Assembly (NCBI GenBank): GCA_947372965.1
Contig: CANBVR010000013.1
Location: 1-34,922 of the forward strand
DNA length: 34,922 bases
Source: Actinomycetota bacterium
Lineage (GTDB): Bacteria; Actinomycetota; Actinomycetes; Nanopelagicales; Nanopelagicaceae
Direction of reading: 5' to 3'
Shown: in pieces, positions 34,869 through 34,922 of the stretch
How positions within the stretch are numbered: position 1 is the stretch's first letter
How the letters are laid out: each line of letters opens with the position of its first letter
Program-made: the position numbers and the translations under genes
Notes under the pieces: model-generated
The model's database searches: none
The model's input: the letters and a program-made list of their open reading frames with translations, nothing else
Told to the model about the DNA's origin: nothing

Positions 34869-34922
34869 TTACCAAGCGATTTGAACTTAGATTTCACGCT
34901 TTGGCAGAAAATAGCCCTGTGC

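Noticed and set aside
34887-34922. Open minus-strand frame of 11 codons running in from the right edge and ending in TAA
   Set aside because: It could be the tail of an upstream gene, but 11 residues (ending LPKREI) are too few to identify or to tell from a random frame.
1-34922. CRISPR arrays, tRNA/rRNA genes, insertion sequences, phage or toxin-antitoxin genes
   Set aside because: No regularly spaced repeats, tRNA-like cloverleaf sequences, transposase-like proteins or terminal inverted repeats were recognised on reading both strands.

Overview
The window is a dense, almost gap-free stretch of core chromosome from an actinobacterium. Two things point there: the inositol-phospholipid mannoside genes (phosphatidylinositol-phosphate synthase, PIM acyltransferase and a PimA-type mannosyltransferase next to a HIT phosphorylase and thrS), and a gene order I know from mycobacteria and streptomycetes (thrS-HIT-pgsA-acyltransferase-pimA ... 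pdxS-pdxT-yebC-ruvC-ruvA-ruvB-secD-secF-relA ... hisS-aspS-alaS-ruvX-mltG-aroE-prepilin peptidase-aroC-aroK-aroB). The base composition looks moderate rather than GC-rich. Together with very short spacers and missing neighbours (yajC, apt, rarA), this suggests a streamlined freshwater lineage such as the Nanopelagicales (acI). That assignment is inference; there is no rRNA here to confirm it.

Almost everything lies on the minus strand, so transcription runs from high to low coordinates. The right part (about 25.8-34.9 kb) holds a pabB-pabC fusion, thrS, a HIT phosphorylase, the PI/PIM membrane-lipid genes, a LemA-like membrane protein and a DUF3048 lipoprotein. A short plus-strand gene between HIT and pgsA looks like a degenerate EF-G GTPase domain. 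The middle (16.4-25.8 kb) holds PLP synthase (pdxS, pdxT), yebC, the complete ruvCAB set, secD-secF and the bifunctional (p)ppGpp enzyme. A plus-strand DUF349 gene converges on relA. It is divergent from a metallo-hydrolase-hisS pair across a 199-base region, the largest gap in the window, which contains a perfect 15-base palindrome.

The left part (1-14.9 kb) carries hisS and aspS, then a three-gene block: a lipoprotein, a four-transmembrane FtsH-like AAA+/M41 metalloprotease and a DUF948 protein. After these come alaS, ruvX, mltG and the shikimate-pathway set aroE-aroC-aroK-aroB with an embedded A24 prepilin-type peptidase. aroB runs off the left edge. Many junctions are ATGA/GTGA or TGATG/TAATG stop-start overlaps, which suggests translational coupling.

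The best candidates for something undescribed are the lipoprotein/FtsH-like protease pair (10.4-11.1 and 8.2-10.4 kb) and the EF-G-like pseudo-GTPase (about 30.04-30.64 kb). I see no CRISPR array, tRNA, rRNA, insertion sequence or phage gene, and no stretch longer than 300 bases without a gene.
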